Shown piece by piece: positions 39,035-47,522 of a stretch of DNA of 64,000 nt. The DNA comes from Apteryx mantelli. Its lineage: Eukaryota > Chordata > Aves > Apterygiformes > Apterygidae. A model generated the notes under the pieces. The model was not told the DNA's origin and ran no database searches. It was given only the letters and a program-made list of their open reading frames with translations. How positions within the stretch are numbered: the stretch's first letter is position 1; every line of letters starts with the position of its first letter. Position numbers and translations under genes: made by a program. The DNA lies in assembly GCF_036417845.1 (NCBI RefSeq), contig NC_089985.1, positions 28,230,583-28,294,582 on the forward strand, written 5' to 3'.

Positions 39035-39120
39035 GAGACAAAGTTCACAGGGAAAGGTAGTATCTTTTATTAGATCAACTGATATAGCTAAAAAAAGGCA
39101 TCAAGCTTTTAGGCACACAA
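39035..39120 (+). mobile_element. Possible remnant of an ancient sauropsid interspersed repeat
   Basis: The words GTATCTTTTATTAGATCAACT and CAAGCTTTTAGGCACACAAG, in this order and spacing, resemble a widespread turtle/archosaur repeat that I recall only by its GTATCTTTTATT-GACCAACT and AAGCTTTCGAGC-CACA blocks. No ends or duplications are visible. Treat this as a hint. Confidence 0.3.
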
Positions 39121-42100
39121 GTCTTATGTTCATATAAAACTTACTAAATGACCAAACATGATGATATAATATTGGCTATTTAAGCATTGGTATATACTAA
39201 AATGTTTTGCACTGAATTAAATATTGATTTGAAAGGGCTCTGACTCACTTAACCTTCAGCCAAGCTGAATGATTTGAGAAGGCAACCATTTACTATATCT
39301 TGTCTTTAAGTAAGTTTTCTTAGCAACATAATGATTGTGGCATAAAAACACAACAGAAATGATCCATATACTAATCCTGATTTAATTTTGCTCTGAATAA
39401 ACATTCAGAAGAGCTGTAGGAGGGCAAGATGAAAGCTCTAACTGAGGTAAATGTGTCCAAAGAGGAGCAACCAGATGTAGGAAAGAGCCTGAGAGAGCAT
39501 CCAAAGGTTCCACAGGCAGTACATGATCCATATGGTTTTTCTGTAGCTCTGCCCTGGCATCTCTTATGGAAGAGGAGATGCAGATGGAAAAATAGGAACA
39601 AGAAAATCCAGTTGCCAGGCTAATCTTATTCTAGCTCAGTTTACTGTGACATTTTTTCTTAATAAACTACGACATCAAAAACACTAAAGCTTCAATAGCA
39701 TATGGCCATTCCAAACTACAGAAACAAAACTGAAAATGGTCATCATCTAGAATGATCTGGAAAGAGAAAATGTGACCTAAGGAGAAATAAGATATTCCTC
39801 AACTAAATAACTGAAAGCCTATGGAACATAAGAAGCATGCCTAGCAGATATTAAAGTTTTGATTAAAAAAAACCCAGATTTTTGGCAATCTCTGTTGGTG
39901 GACAACAATAAAGATATATAATTCTTATGGATACAGAAAGAGTGAAACATGGTACCAGAGGAAAATATTTGCAGCTGTAGAGAAATCTAACATGGCTCCC
40001 AATTGTAGAGGCTTGCTCATTCACACAGTTTGAAGTAAAGCTTGAAATAAAAAAAACAGGGCACCATGCCAATAATAAGGACAAAGGGTTCTTCCACTGA
40101 AAATTCAGGACTATTTGAAATTTCTAATAACCAATCAGAATTGTTGTTTTGGGAAACTGGACAGTCAGGGTAATATAAGGGTGAAAGAAATTACTGTGAC
40201 TGAACAGGAAGCAAAGGGAAAATTCAGACATGAACTTTGTAAACGCCATCTCAAGGCCTCTCACAGAAATAGAAGTCAAGTGCTGTGAAATAGCTGAATG
40301 GCAAAAGTACTATATATTAGTGTAGCAAAAGCATTAGTAAAAGTCAGGAAAAGAAAAAAATTAGAAAACTACTCTAAAGATGCACTACTATATTTCCTAA
40401 GAATAATGTGGAGTCTGAGGGATATGGGTCAGGTGTATCAGATGGTGTTTAAATATACAAATGTAAAATGGGACAGTCTCATTAGCACACAAAAAAATGT
40501 ATCTCATGCTGAAGAATGGCCCAGCTGAGCAACACGTAGTACCCTGGTCATCTCCAGCTGTGATTGTGATAGAGACTAATGGGGAATTGAGAATATAGTT
40601 TACTAAAGGAAATAACTCACAGAAAATTCAAAGTGGCTACCCACTCATCCACATAGCAAACATTTTGAAAGAATGGAAAAGTGAGAGTAGTTTCTTACTG
40701 TTCTTTTTTTTCATTTAGTATATGGGTAGCAGCAGAATGAAGAGGCACAAGATGATCAAGAAAAACTCTCTCTCTTCTTCCTGAGAATTGTTTTGAATTC
40801 ATAGATGACCATAAATAGACAGTAATAAAACTAACCCAAATTTTCAAAACAAAAACTATCTTCATATACTTACATCTTTTCATTTGTTTCTTTAAAACAT
40901 GAGAGAAACAGAGGTTTTTAGGCCGGAGCAATATTACTAGAGCTAAGTAGCTTCTGGCTGAAGCTGCCTGATATCTGGCCAGTTCAAAATGGAGGCAAGT
41001 TTAGGTTTATCTGTGTCTTCTCATGTGGCTGGGGGATAGATTATATTTTGGATAGCACCAGAATACATTCTGTAAATGTACAAATTGAAATGTCTTTTTA
41101 AAAATGTTTAGTTAAAAACAGCGAGTACAGTTATAGGTAGGAATCTCAAAATGTTAGTCTACAAATTCAAGATCAGAGATGTTAGAAAAAATGCTCTTAT
41201 CTCCTCATATGGGTAACTCACCCATGTGTATTTGAAATTTGATGTAAAATGCCTCTTTAAAAATAATTCCCTGGAACTGGAATTACTGCAAAGCACGGAA
41301 AACGCTTTCTGCCCTGAGATATATTCTAACTTGCCTCAGACCACCCAGACAATTGATACAGATGTGATCAGAACAGAGCACATGTTTATGTTATCAGTCA
41401 TTCCCTAAATCAAGGCCACTTCTTAGCACATTACTTAACACATAATTCTACCATGATTGCATGTTTCCACATCCTTTAAGCCAGACTGCAGTAATGTTTA
41501 CCTGACATGCTCTAAGTACTCTTTAACATCTTTATATACAGACCATTTATGAAAAAGTAGTTTGGTCTCTTCAGGGGAAATTCATGCCTATGTGGAAATC
41601 TACTCGAGAATTTATAAGGTATGCTGCCTTTTATTAGCCTACTTCACAAAAGTGAAAGTAGTCCTCAATTCTTAAAAGTGAGACCGCGGTTTGTGCCACT
41701 GCTGCATGCCTCGGAGAAAAGTATTGTTGAATGCATAGTTATTTTACCTACAAACACTCAGGTTAGAACTTAACTACACAGAATTTGTATTGAAAGGATG
41801 ATTGAATTATAAGGACTAACATGGTAATGAAAAAGTGTGTGTGTCAAAATTGGATTACATGTTCACTGCCTTTCACTTGGAAGATGTGGAAACATACTGG
41901 TAGTTCTGAGAGTATGAAGGCTACAGGAGAGCTGACCAGAGTAATATAATTCTCTGCCTTCCAAATTTATCATACAGAGGAGAGAATAGAGGATTTCTAG
42001 GCTTGAGGCCAGTGCCCTAGGAACTTCAAAGTTGCTTTCTGTTGCTGTATTTTGCAGGCAAATAATGTGTTAGCATTAACAGCAACGAGGTGATTGGAGC

Positions 42101-44723
42101 TCTATTACCTATGACCTTTCCAAATTAAAAAAATATGAGTCCATACCTAAATAATTTTTGAAGTTGGCTAAACAATAATGATACTTTTGATTTAGCATTT
42201 GTATTTTTGACTTTTATTCCCCAGAATTACAAAGGTTAGATTTTTTTTCTTAATATAATAGAGGACACTACAATCAAAGTGCTGATAATTGTATATAATT
42301 ACATGCTGGAGCCAAACTGTGAAGAAAAGGTTAAGCACTTCAAGAGGAGAAGAAGGAATGTGAGCTTGGCAATTTCTCTACAAGCACCCTGGAGAAGGGT
42401 CATCCCAGTCTTTGTCCTGATGCAGGGCCAGAAAATGACGTTTTTGTGCATCCCTAAAACAGAAGTGAACATCCATCGGAAAGACTGGACATAAAGAATC
42501 AAAATCTCAACCTTATTCTTTCTTTCCACTGGTCTGTAATGTCAGGTACATTAAAGGGAACAGGAATGCTGCCCACAAAGCCCCCAGTATGAGGCGCAAA
42601 TTTTGTGCTACTGTTTAACCCTCAGTATTTAATATGTGGACATGTGTTCTCCACTGCTAAATTACAGTATCTCCACACGTTTTCATGTTTGATGCCTCAG
42701 AATACAGTATCTTTTAAAGGACTTCCCGAGCATGGCTAATTCTTTGCTGAGTCAGCTAGACTGGTGGAGACTCAATTTCTACAGCTGTCTCAGCCTTTCA
42801 TTCTGGAGGAGCCTCAAAATACTTAGCAGTGAATCAAGCTCTGTGGTAACTTATTGGTAGTTTTTTTCTGAAATGATAGCGTCGCTACAGCAGTAATTCC
42901 CATTTCCATAACAAAATGGTGTTTTACTTATCCAGCTATTTGAAAGATGGTATTAGAGTGGATTCATTTTGTCAATTTTTCATCCATAAGATCTTCTCTT
43001 TTTAAAAACCTAGCACATTTTAAAGGACAATTACAATGTTAAAATGTTCCACTTTTGTTTCTCAGCAATGGCAAAACAAAAAATAATCCTTTCCATTTAT
43101 TGGGAATCAGTCTGTAATCCTATTGGGTTTTTACTTTTTCCTGCTTTCAGACCTAAACACAAGCTAAAAATTAAGTGTCAGATTGAAAGTGTATATCCTT
43201 ATGATTTTTTAAAATATTGATTTACTGTATAATGAGCAGTTCAGATTTGTGCTTTCAGAAAGCATGCTTTCCAGTAGAAGAACCAATTTCTGAGTTGTTC
43301 ATGCTGTACAGCTCTCATTCACAGAATGCTTTAATGATGCTCATTGCATAAATAAGTAAACATAATATCTATACCATTGACCTTCAGAAAGGATTGCAGA
43401 AGCAAACCCAGTACTCCTCTCTGAGATGTATGGGTAGATTCCATTCACCTAAATTCCCATAAGTATCTTTTAGGTCTTTTTTTAGTAATTATCTAAACAG
43501 AACAATAAACCCCGAAAACCTTGGACTTCTGAAGATATTTGAGATATGAACTTTGTAACTAGGATGTTTCTTCATAAATCTCTTGGAAGAAGTGGAGGAA
43601 TTTCACGCTCTAAAGTATAACAGAAATCTTGTGTTTTCTTTTGAATTAGCATATGTAGTAAAAACACAAAAAACTCATGATAGATTTTTATGGACTCCCT
43701 GCAGGAGATGAGTCTCAGTTGTGTTTTGGGAGAAAAAGAAGAAAGTGGTAAAATTGACTTGGCACAAGAACAGTCCAGTACCAGCCTGAACAGGCCAAAT
43801 GTGGAAGTAGTGCACCAGGAATGGGTTGCCTTTTTATTCATTGTCATTATTAATTATTTGGGGCCAGATTTTAAACAGGTGAATTTGATCATTTCATTTG
43901 ATCATATGATCACTTTCCTAGCTCTACAAATCTATCCTCTCCTTTTTCATATTTGCTTTTATTTATGCCTTAGAAATAGTAATTAGCTAGCAAATTGTAA
44001 CATTATTTCACAAATACTTAGCACATCTTTATGTAGGTATTGTAATCACATATTGTCTCCCCCAAAAACACAAAAGTAAACATAAACTCTTCATCTTTCA
44101 AGTTTCAAAATATTTCCATTTGGGTGCCCTTAATGTCCTTCACTATGAATACAGGACATGCAACATCACGCAGGATTTGGGCTAAGCATGTGAAGACTCA
44201 GATTAGTATCATAAAGGTTTTTCTGAACTGTAAGACAATTTTTAAAATTTTTTGGAACATATGCATTTGGGACCAAAATTTAAAAACCAAGCTTTCATTT
44301 CTGCTCTTGTAATTTCAACATTTTTATGGTAACTATCACCCCTAATTATCAGAAAGCTCTTCTCATTCATGCATTTAGATGTCATAGTGACTCTCCTGTG
44401 GCAGCAGCTTGAACACAATTAGTGACTGACTAAAACGACTAGGAACTAGGCTCTTACTTACTGGCAAAGTCAAGTGTACATATGAGGGCAAAGCCCAAAT
44501 TGCTTATAAAGAGCAATCTTAAATCACTGTACAGTGAGTGCACGTTGCTGTTAACTTCCTGAAAATAACTCATGGATGTGAGCCTATGTAGATATTATTA
44601 AGACAATGATTTATCAATTGTCTATTACCCTCTGTTTCCCCAGGACTATTTAAGTGTGTACATTGCTCTGAAGAATGACTGATATTCATAGTCCAGGTTT
44701 ATCTCATCTCTCTGTTTCTGAAA
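39121..44723. other. AT-rich single-copy DNA left of the provirus
   Basis: About 5.6 kb without a supportable gene or repeat. Open frames are under 100 codons with no domain. Confidence 0.45.
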
Positions 44724-44729
44724 AGAGCA
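44724..44729. repeat. Proviral target-site duplication AGAGCA, left copy
   Basis: AGAGCA directly precedes the TG of the 5' LTR and is repeated exactly at 52117-52122 after the CA of the 3' LTR. Six bases is the duplication size of alpha- and betaretroviral integrases. Confidence 0.95.
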
Positions 44730-44962
44730 TGTGGAGGAAAAAGGATGAGCAGGGAGGCACTGCGGGGCGGAACATGGGAAGGTTGTAACGGGCGGAGCAC
44801 TGCTGCCGGAGAAGAAGGCGGGGCTTTACAGCATTATAAAAGAGCAGGACGCGCTTCATTAAACGCCATTTTGCCACTCCTCATATTGGTGTCTGTGTGG
44901 TGATGGTCCGGGGCCTGGGGAGAAGGCCCCGTGCCTCCTCGGTAAGAACGAGAACGGTAACA
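44730..44962 (+). repeat. 5' LTR, 233 nt
   Basis: The LTR begins TGTGGAGG and ends GGTAACA. U3 contains GC-rich boxes (GGGCGG near 44784, GGCGGGGC near 44818), then TATAAAAG, ATTAAA and a GT-rich stretch. The predicted R segment between cap and cleavage site is only about 20 nt, as in avian leukosis-type viruses, with U5 making up the rest. I found no difference from 51884-52116 by direct comparison. Confidence 0.97.
44835..44842 (+). promoter_or_regulatory. TATA box of the 5' LTR
   Basis: TATAAAAG lies about 105 bases into the LTR. A start site 25-30 bases downstream would fall near 44862-44868. GC-rich Sp1-like boxes sit just upstream. Confidence 0.85.
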
Positions 44963-45047
44963 AGTGGTGACCCCGACGTGATACCGAGGAGGCGGCTCGG
45001 CCGGCGTAGGCACCGGGAGCGTGAGGAAGGGATCCGGATCCGGAACT
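44963..45047 (+). other. Proviral leader, 85 nt, with primer binding site
   Basis: The leader between the 5' LTR and the gag ATG is only 85 bases long. It contains the primer site two bases in (44965-44982) and a GGATCCGGATCCGG direct repeat just before gag. Such a short leader leaves little room for a separate packaging signal, which may extend into U5 or gag. Confidence 0.85.
44965..44982 (+). promoter_or_regulatory. Primer binding site for tRNA-Trp
   Basis: The 18 bases TGGTGACCCCGACGTGAT are complementary to the conserved vertebrate tRNA-Trp 3' end including CCA. tRNA-Trp is the primer of avian alpharetroviruses. The site primes minus-strand DNA synthesis. Confidence 0.93.
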
Positions 45048-45593
45048 ATGGAGGCCATATGTAAGGTAGTGATGGCCTGCGCCAAGGAATGGCGGGCGCC
45101 GCTGAAGGCGAGCGCAATACGAGCGTGTGTAGAGAGGCTCGTGAAGGAGGGAGTGATTACTTCTCCTATGGAGATTCTGCGGGAGGAACTGTGGCTGCAA
45201 TGCACAGCAGCGCTGGCGGAGTTCCCGATGAACGGGGGATCCGCGAGGGAGTTAAAGGTGTGGGGGCTGATAAGAATGCTCCTGCGGAGAGCGAGGGAGG
45301 AACGGGAGACGTGGAAGGCGGCTAGAGAGGCACTTAGAGGGAGTGGGATATGTGTGGGGTCGACGGAGATAGAGGGAGCGGTGGAGGAGACGGCGCCAGA
45401 GGGGGGAGAGGAGCGGGTCGAAGAGCAAGGGGAGGAACAACGGGACGGAGGTCTGGTGATGCCAGCCGGGCTGGGAGAAGAGGCTTCGCGTGCCCCTCCA
45501 CCACACTACCCCTGGGACGAGTTGCGACAGGCAGACAGAGCAGGACAACCTTGCCCTGTCGCGCCCAGTGAGCCCGAAGGGGAAGGAGAATGA
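45048..45593 (+). CDS. gag, first part: matrix domain and late-domain region (frame broken downstream)
   Basis: This is the N-terminal Gag segment, which targets the membrane and then spans a linker. The start at ATG 45048 has a favourable context (A at -3, G at +4). An upstream in-frame GTG is not needed. The 181-codon frame begins MEAICK. A matrix-like helical domain covers roughly residues 1-100, followed by an acidic Glu/Gly-rich linker and PPPHY (45495-45509), a PPxY late domain that recruits NEDD4-type ubiquitin ligases for budding. The frame ends at TGA 45591-45593, at the first unit of a 12-bp tandem repeat, while capsid continues in the neighbouring frame. The frame must therefore change between about 45510 and 45590. 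Causes could be a one-base mutation, an assembly error in a G/A-rich run or, less likely, programmed shifting. Confidence 0.85.
   Translation: MEAICKVVMACAKEWRAPLKASAIRACVERLVKEGVITSPMEILREELWLQCTAALAEFPMNGGSARELKVWGLIRMLLRRAREERETWKAAREALRGSGICVGSTEIEGAVEETAPEGGEERVEEQGEEQRDGGLVMPAGLGEEASRAPPPHYPWDELRQADRAGQPCPVAPSEPEGEGE
45063..45071 (+). promoter_or_regulatory. Putative splice donor after gag codon 6
   Basis: AAG|GTAGTG places a GT directly after the sixth gag codon (cut after 45065). In avian leukosis/sarcoma viruses the env mRNA donor lies exactly after gag codon 6. The conserved position in this distant relative makes it the best donor candidate. A competing GTAAGA lies in U5 at 44942. 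Confidence 0.6.
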
Positions 45594-47169
45594 GCGAGGG
45601 AATGAGCGAGGGAATGAGCGAGGGAATGAGCGAGAGAATGAGCGAGAGAATGAGCGAGGGAGAATACGAACACCGAATGAGTGGCTCCCCGGGGCACTCA
45701 TGGTACCTGATAAGAGCTGGAATCAGGGCGAGTCAGCAGCCAAAGATGGCGCCGGGGACAGAGAAAGAGGGCGGAGGAGAGTCACCTTCGATAGTACGAG
45801 ACGAGCCAGTGGGAGGGAACGGGTGAGCGAGGATGAGATGGACAGCGTTACAAGGCGGTTTCAAGAAGTCTATCGGGGGGGGGAGCGTGAGGGAGGCGTG
45901 AGAGCGGAGGAGGTGGAGGAGGATGTGGAGACAGGACTAGAGCAGGCGCTGCGGCTCATGCGGAGGCTGGAGAGAGAAGTACAAAAACAACAGCGGATGC
46001 TGCAGCGACTGGCCGACACACGATCCCAGAACGGTTCCAGTGGCGAAAAGCCCCGAGCCGAGTTATACCTGCCAGATTGGCAACTATCAGCGGGGGCGGT
46101 GACATTACGGGGTCTTAAACTCACGGCACCCCCTGAAACGCCGTCGGCGCTGCCGGTACGCCTGGCGCCCGGAGGGCTCATAGAATGGACGCCCATCGAC
46201 CCGAAGGCAGTGAACCATCTATCGAAGTGTATTGCGGAGCAGGGCCTGAGACACCGGGACACACAAGCGGCACTAGACACGGTGTTCTCAGCATCCCTGA
46301 CCCCCTCCGACTGCCGAATGCTAGCACGCGCAGTACTGGCTCCCTCCCAAGTTCTCCTATACAAGGACATGTGGGTTGGCCGATTGCATCAGGAATTGAC
46401 ACTGGGAACTCGCGATCCGAATCATCCACTTTACGGGTCGACCCTGAACCGCCTGAAGGGGAGTGATAATGCCATGACCACTTCGCAACAGCAGGCCGCC
46501 TTACTGACGGCCGGTGAAATACGAGCCATCACAACGGCAGCGCGCGCGGCGTATGAAGACTTAGCGCGCGTGGTGACAAAGACGGACCCATGGGTGGCAG
46601 TAAAGCAGAAGCTGACAGAATCGTTCTCTGCCTTCTGCGATCGACTCTATGCCGCCATTGAGAGCGCTGAAGTCCCTGAAGCGGTGAAGGCGTCACTGAT
46701 GCTCGAGTGCCTGAAGAATCAGGCCAATGACGACATAAAAGAGATCATTTGCCGAGCCCCGAGGGACCTGGGGCCTACCCAGTTAATGAAGTACGTGCTG
46801 GAAGAACAGAACTGGTTGCCCGTGAGAGAGATCCGAACCGTTGTCGCCACAGCCATGGCGGCACAGGCCGCGGTCGTACGATCAAAGACATGCTTCGGAT
46901 GCGGCCAGCTTGGCCACATCAAGGCGGCCTGTCCGAAGGCGCGTCAGGGTCCGAGCACCACCCATGCCCCGCAGATAACATGCTGGGCCTGCGGCAGGCC
47001 GGGGCACCGGGCACGGGAGTGTCGCCGCATGGCGCCGGGAAACGGGAGGTGGGGAGGCCAGTCGGGGACCCCTCCCCGCCCCCAAAGAAAAGCCCCGGCC
47101 ACCGTGTATACCCAAGAGGAGAGGGGGAGCTCGACCGGCGAGAACCCGGAACAGTGGCCCTGGTACTAG
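45490..47169 (+). CDS. gag, second part: capsid and nucleocapsid
   Basis: This is the C-terminal Gag segment that forms the capsid shell and binds genomic RNA. In order there are an Asn/Glu/Arg/Gly-rich repeat, a charged stretch with a likely coiled coil (ALRLMRRLEREVQKQQRMLQ), capsid N- and C-terminal domains with a major homology region (around QKLTESFSAFCDRL, near 46612-46653), and two zinc knuckles. The knuckles are CFGCGQLGHIKAAC (46891-46932) and CWACGRPGHRAREC (46981-47022), both C-X2-C-X4-H-X4-C. The frame ends at TAG 47167-47169. The ATG at 45490 is probably not a true start, because this frame should be entered from the matrix segment. The -1 shift signal for pro begins 15 bases after the second knuckle. 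Confidence 0.9.
   Translation: MPLHHTTPGTSCDRQTEQDNLALSRPVSPKGKENERGNERGNERGNERENERENERGRIRTPNEWLPGALMVPDKSWNQGESAAKDGAGDRERGRRRVTFDSTRRASGRERVSEDEMDSVTRRFQEVYRGGEREGGVRAEEVEEDVETGLEQALRLMRRLEREVQKQQRMLQRLADTRSQNGSSGEKPRAELYLPDWQLSAGAVTLRGLKLTAPPETPSALPVRLAPGGLIEWTPIDPKAVNHLSKCIAEQGLRHRDTQAALDTVFSASLTPSDCRMLARAVLAPSQVLLYKDMWVGRLHQELTLGTRDPNHPLYGSTLNRLKGSDNAMTTSQQQAALLTAGEIRAITTAARAAYEDLARVVTKTDPWVAVKQKLTESFSAFCDRLYAAIESAEVPEAVKASLMLECLKNQANDDIKEIICRAPRDLGPTQLMKYVLEEQNWLPVREIRTVVATAMAAQAAVVRSKTCFGCGQLGHIKAACPKARQGPSTTHAPQITCWACGRPGHRARECRRMAPGNGRWGGQSGTPPRPQRKAPATVYTQEERGSSTGENPEQWPWY
45588..45659 (+). repeat. Six 12-bp tandem units inside gag
   Basis: Units of GAATGAGCGAGG or GAATGAGCGAGA repeat six times (72 bp). 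In the capsid frame they encode repeats of Asn-Glu-Arg-Gly/Glu. In the matrix frame each unit contains TGA. The unit is a multiple of three, so copy-number change would not itself alter the frame. Confidence 0.95.
47037..47083 (+). promoter_or_regulatory. gag-pro -1 ribosomal frameshift signal
   Basis: The heptamer G GGA AAC (47037-47043) is in the correct phase of the gag frame for simultaneous -1 slippage. After a 7-base spacer a perfect 7-bp GC-rich stem forms between GGGGAGG (47051-47057) and CCTCCCC (47071-47077), with a 13-base loop. The loop bases GGGG (47064-47067) could pair with CCCC just downstream (47080-47083), making an H-type pseudoknot. GGGAAAC is a known betaretroviral slippery sequence. 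Slippage enters the protease frame. Confidence 0.85.
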
Positions 47170-47522
47170 ACTGCAACCACCGGCCTGGGGCCATGGTCAC
47201 CCTGGAGAACCCCTGGGCCTATCCCCAGAACACACAGCTAAAGATGTTGGTGGATACTGGGGCTGATGTCACGTGCATCCCTCTCCGCATGTGGCCGAAA
47301 AACTGGCCGACGGACCAGGGAGGAAGTCTCACCGGGGTGGGAGGCAACGCGAAGGCGTACCGCTCGCGGTTCGCATTGAAACTCACCCTGCATGATCCTG
47401 ACGCAAAACAGCATGGCGCGCCAACACAAGCGACAATCACACCTTATGTCACCGAAATTGCTGACCCGGTACTGGGCCGGGATGCGCTCAGCCAACTCAA
47501 CATCAAGATCAGAAATTTTTGA
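47043..47522 (+). CDS. pro: retroviral aspartic protease (by -1 frameshift from gag)
   Basis: The enzyme cleaves Gag and Gag-Pol during maturation and works as a dimer. The frame, read after slippage, has 159 codons. A proline/arginine-rich linker precedes the catalytic LVDTGADVT (DTGAD at 47253-47267, near residue 71). A flap-like LTGVGGN and the C-terminal VLGRDAL complete the fold, so the length fits a simple retropepsin. No dUTPase or G-patch domain is visible, unlike many betaretroviruses. In avian alpharetroviruses protease is in the gag frame, so a separate frame here is notable. The frame stops at TGA 47520-47522, immediately after a second slippery heptamer. Confidence 0.9.
   Translation, partial: REVGRPVGDPSPPPKKSPGHRVYPRGEGELDRREPGTVALVLDCNHRPGAMVTLENPWAYPQNTQLKMLVDTGADVTCIPLRMWPKNWPTDQGGSLTGVGGNAKAYRSRFALKLTLHDPDAKQHGAPTQATITPYVTEIADPVLGRDALSQLNIKIRNF
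47513..47519 (+). promoter_or_regulatory. pro-pol -1 frameshift heptamer
   Basis: A AAT TTT lies in phase with the protease frame, and the next codon is the TGA stop (47520-47522). This is one base from AAATTTA, the established alpharetroviral slippery sequence. Slippage gives the pol frame. I could not identify a convincing long stem downstream by eye. Confidence 0.75.

Noticed and set aside
45457..45490. Reading the capsid frame back to the matrix start to make one continuous gag
   Set aside because: The capsid frame has a TGA at 45457-45459, so the two gag parts cannot be a single uninterrupted frame in this sequence.
45252..45701. A 149-codon minus-strand frame opposite gag with Phe-Ser-Arg repeats
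   Set aside because: It is the shadow of the 12-bp tandem repeat and GC-rich gag sequence.
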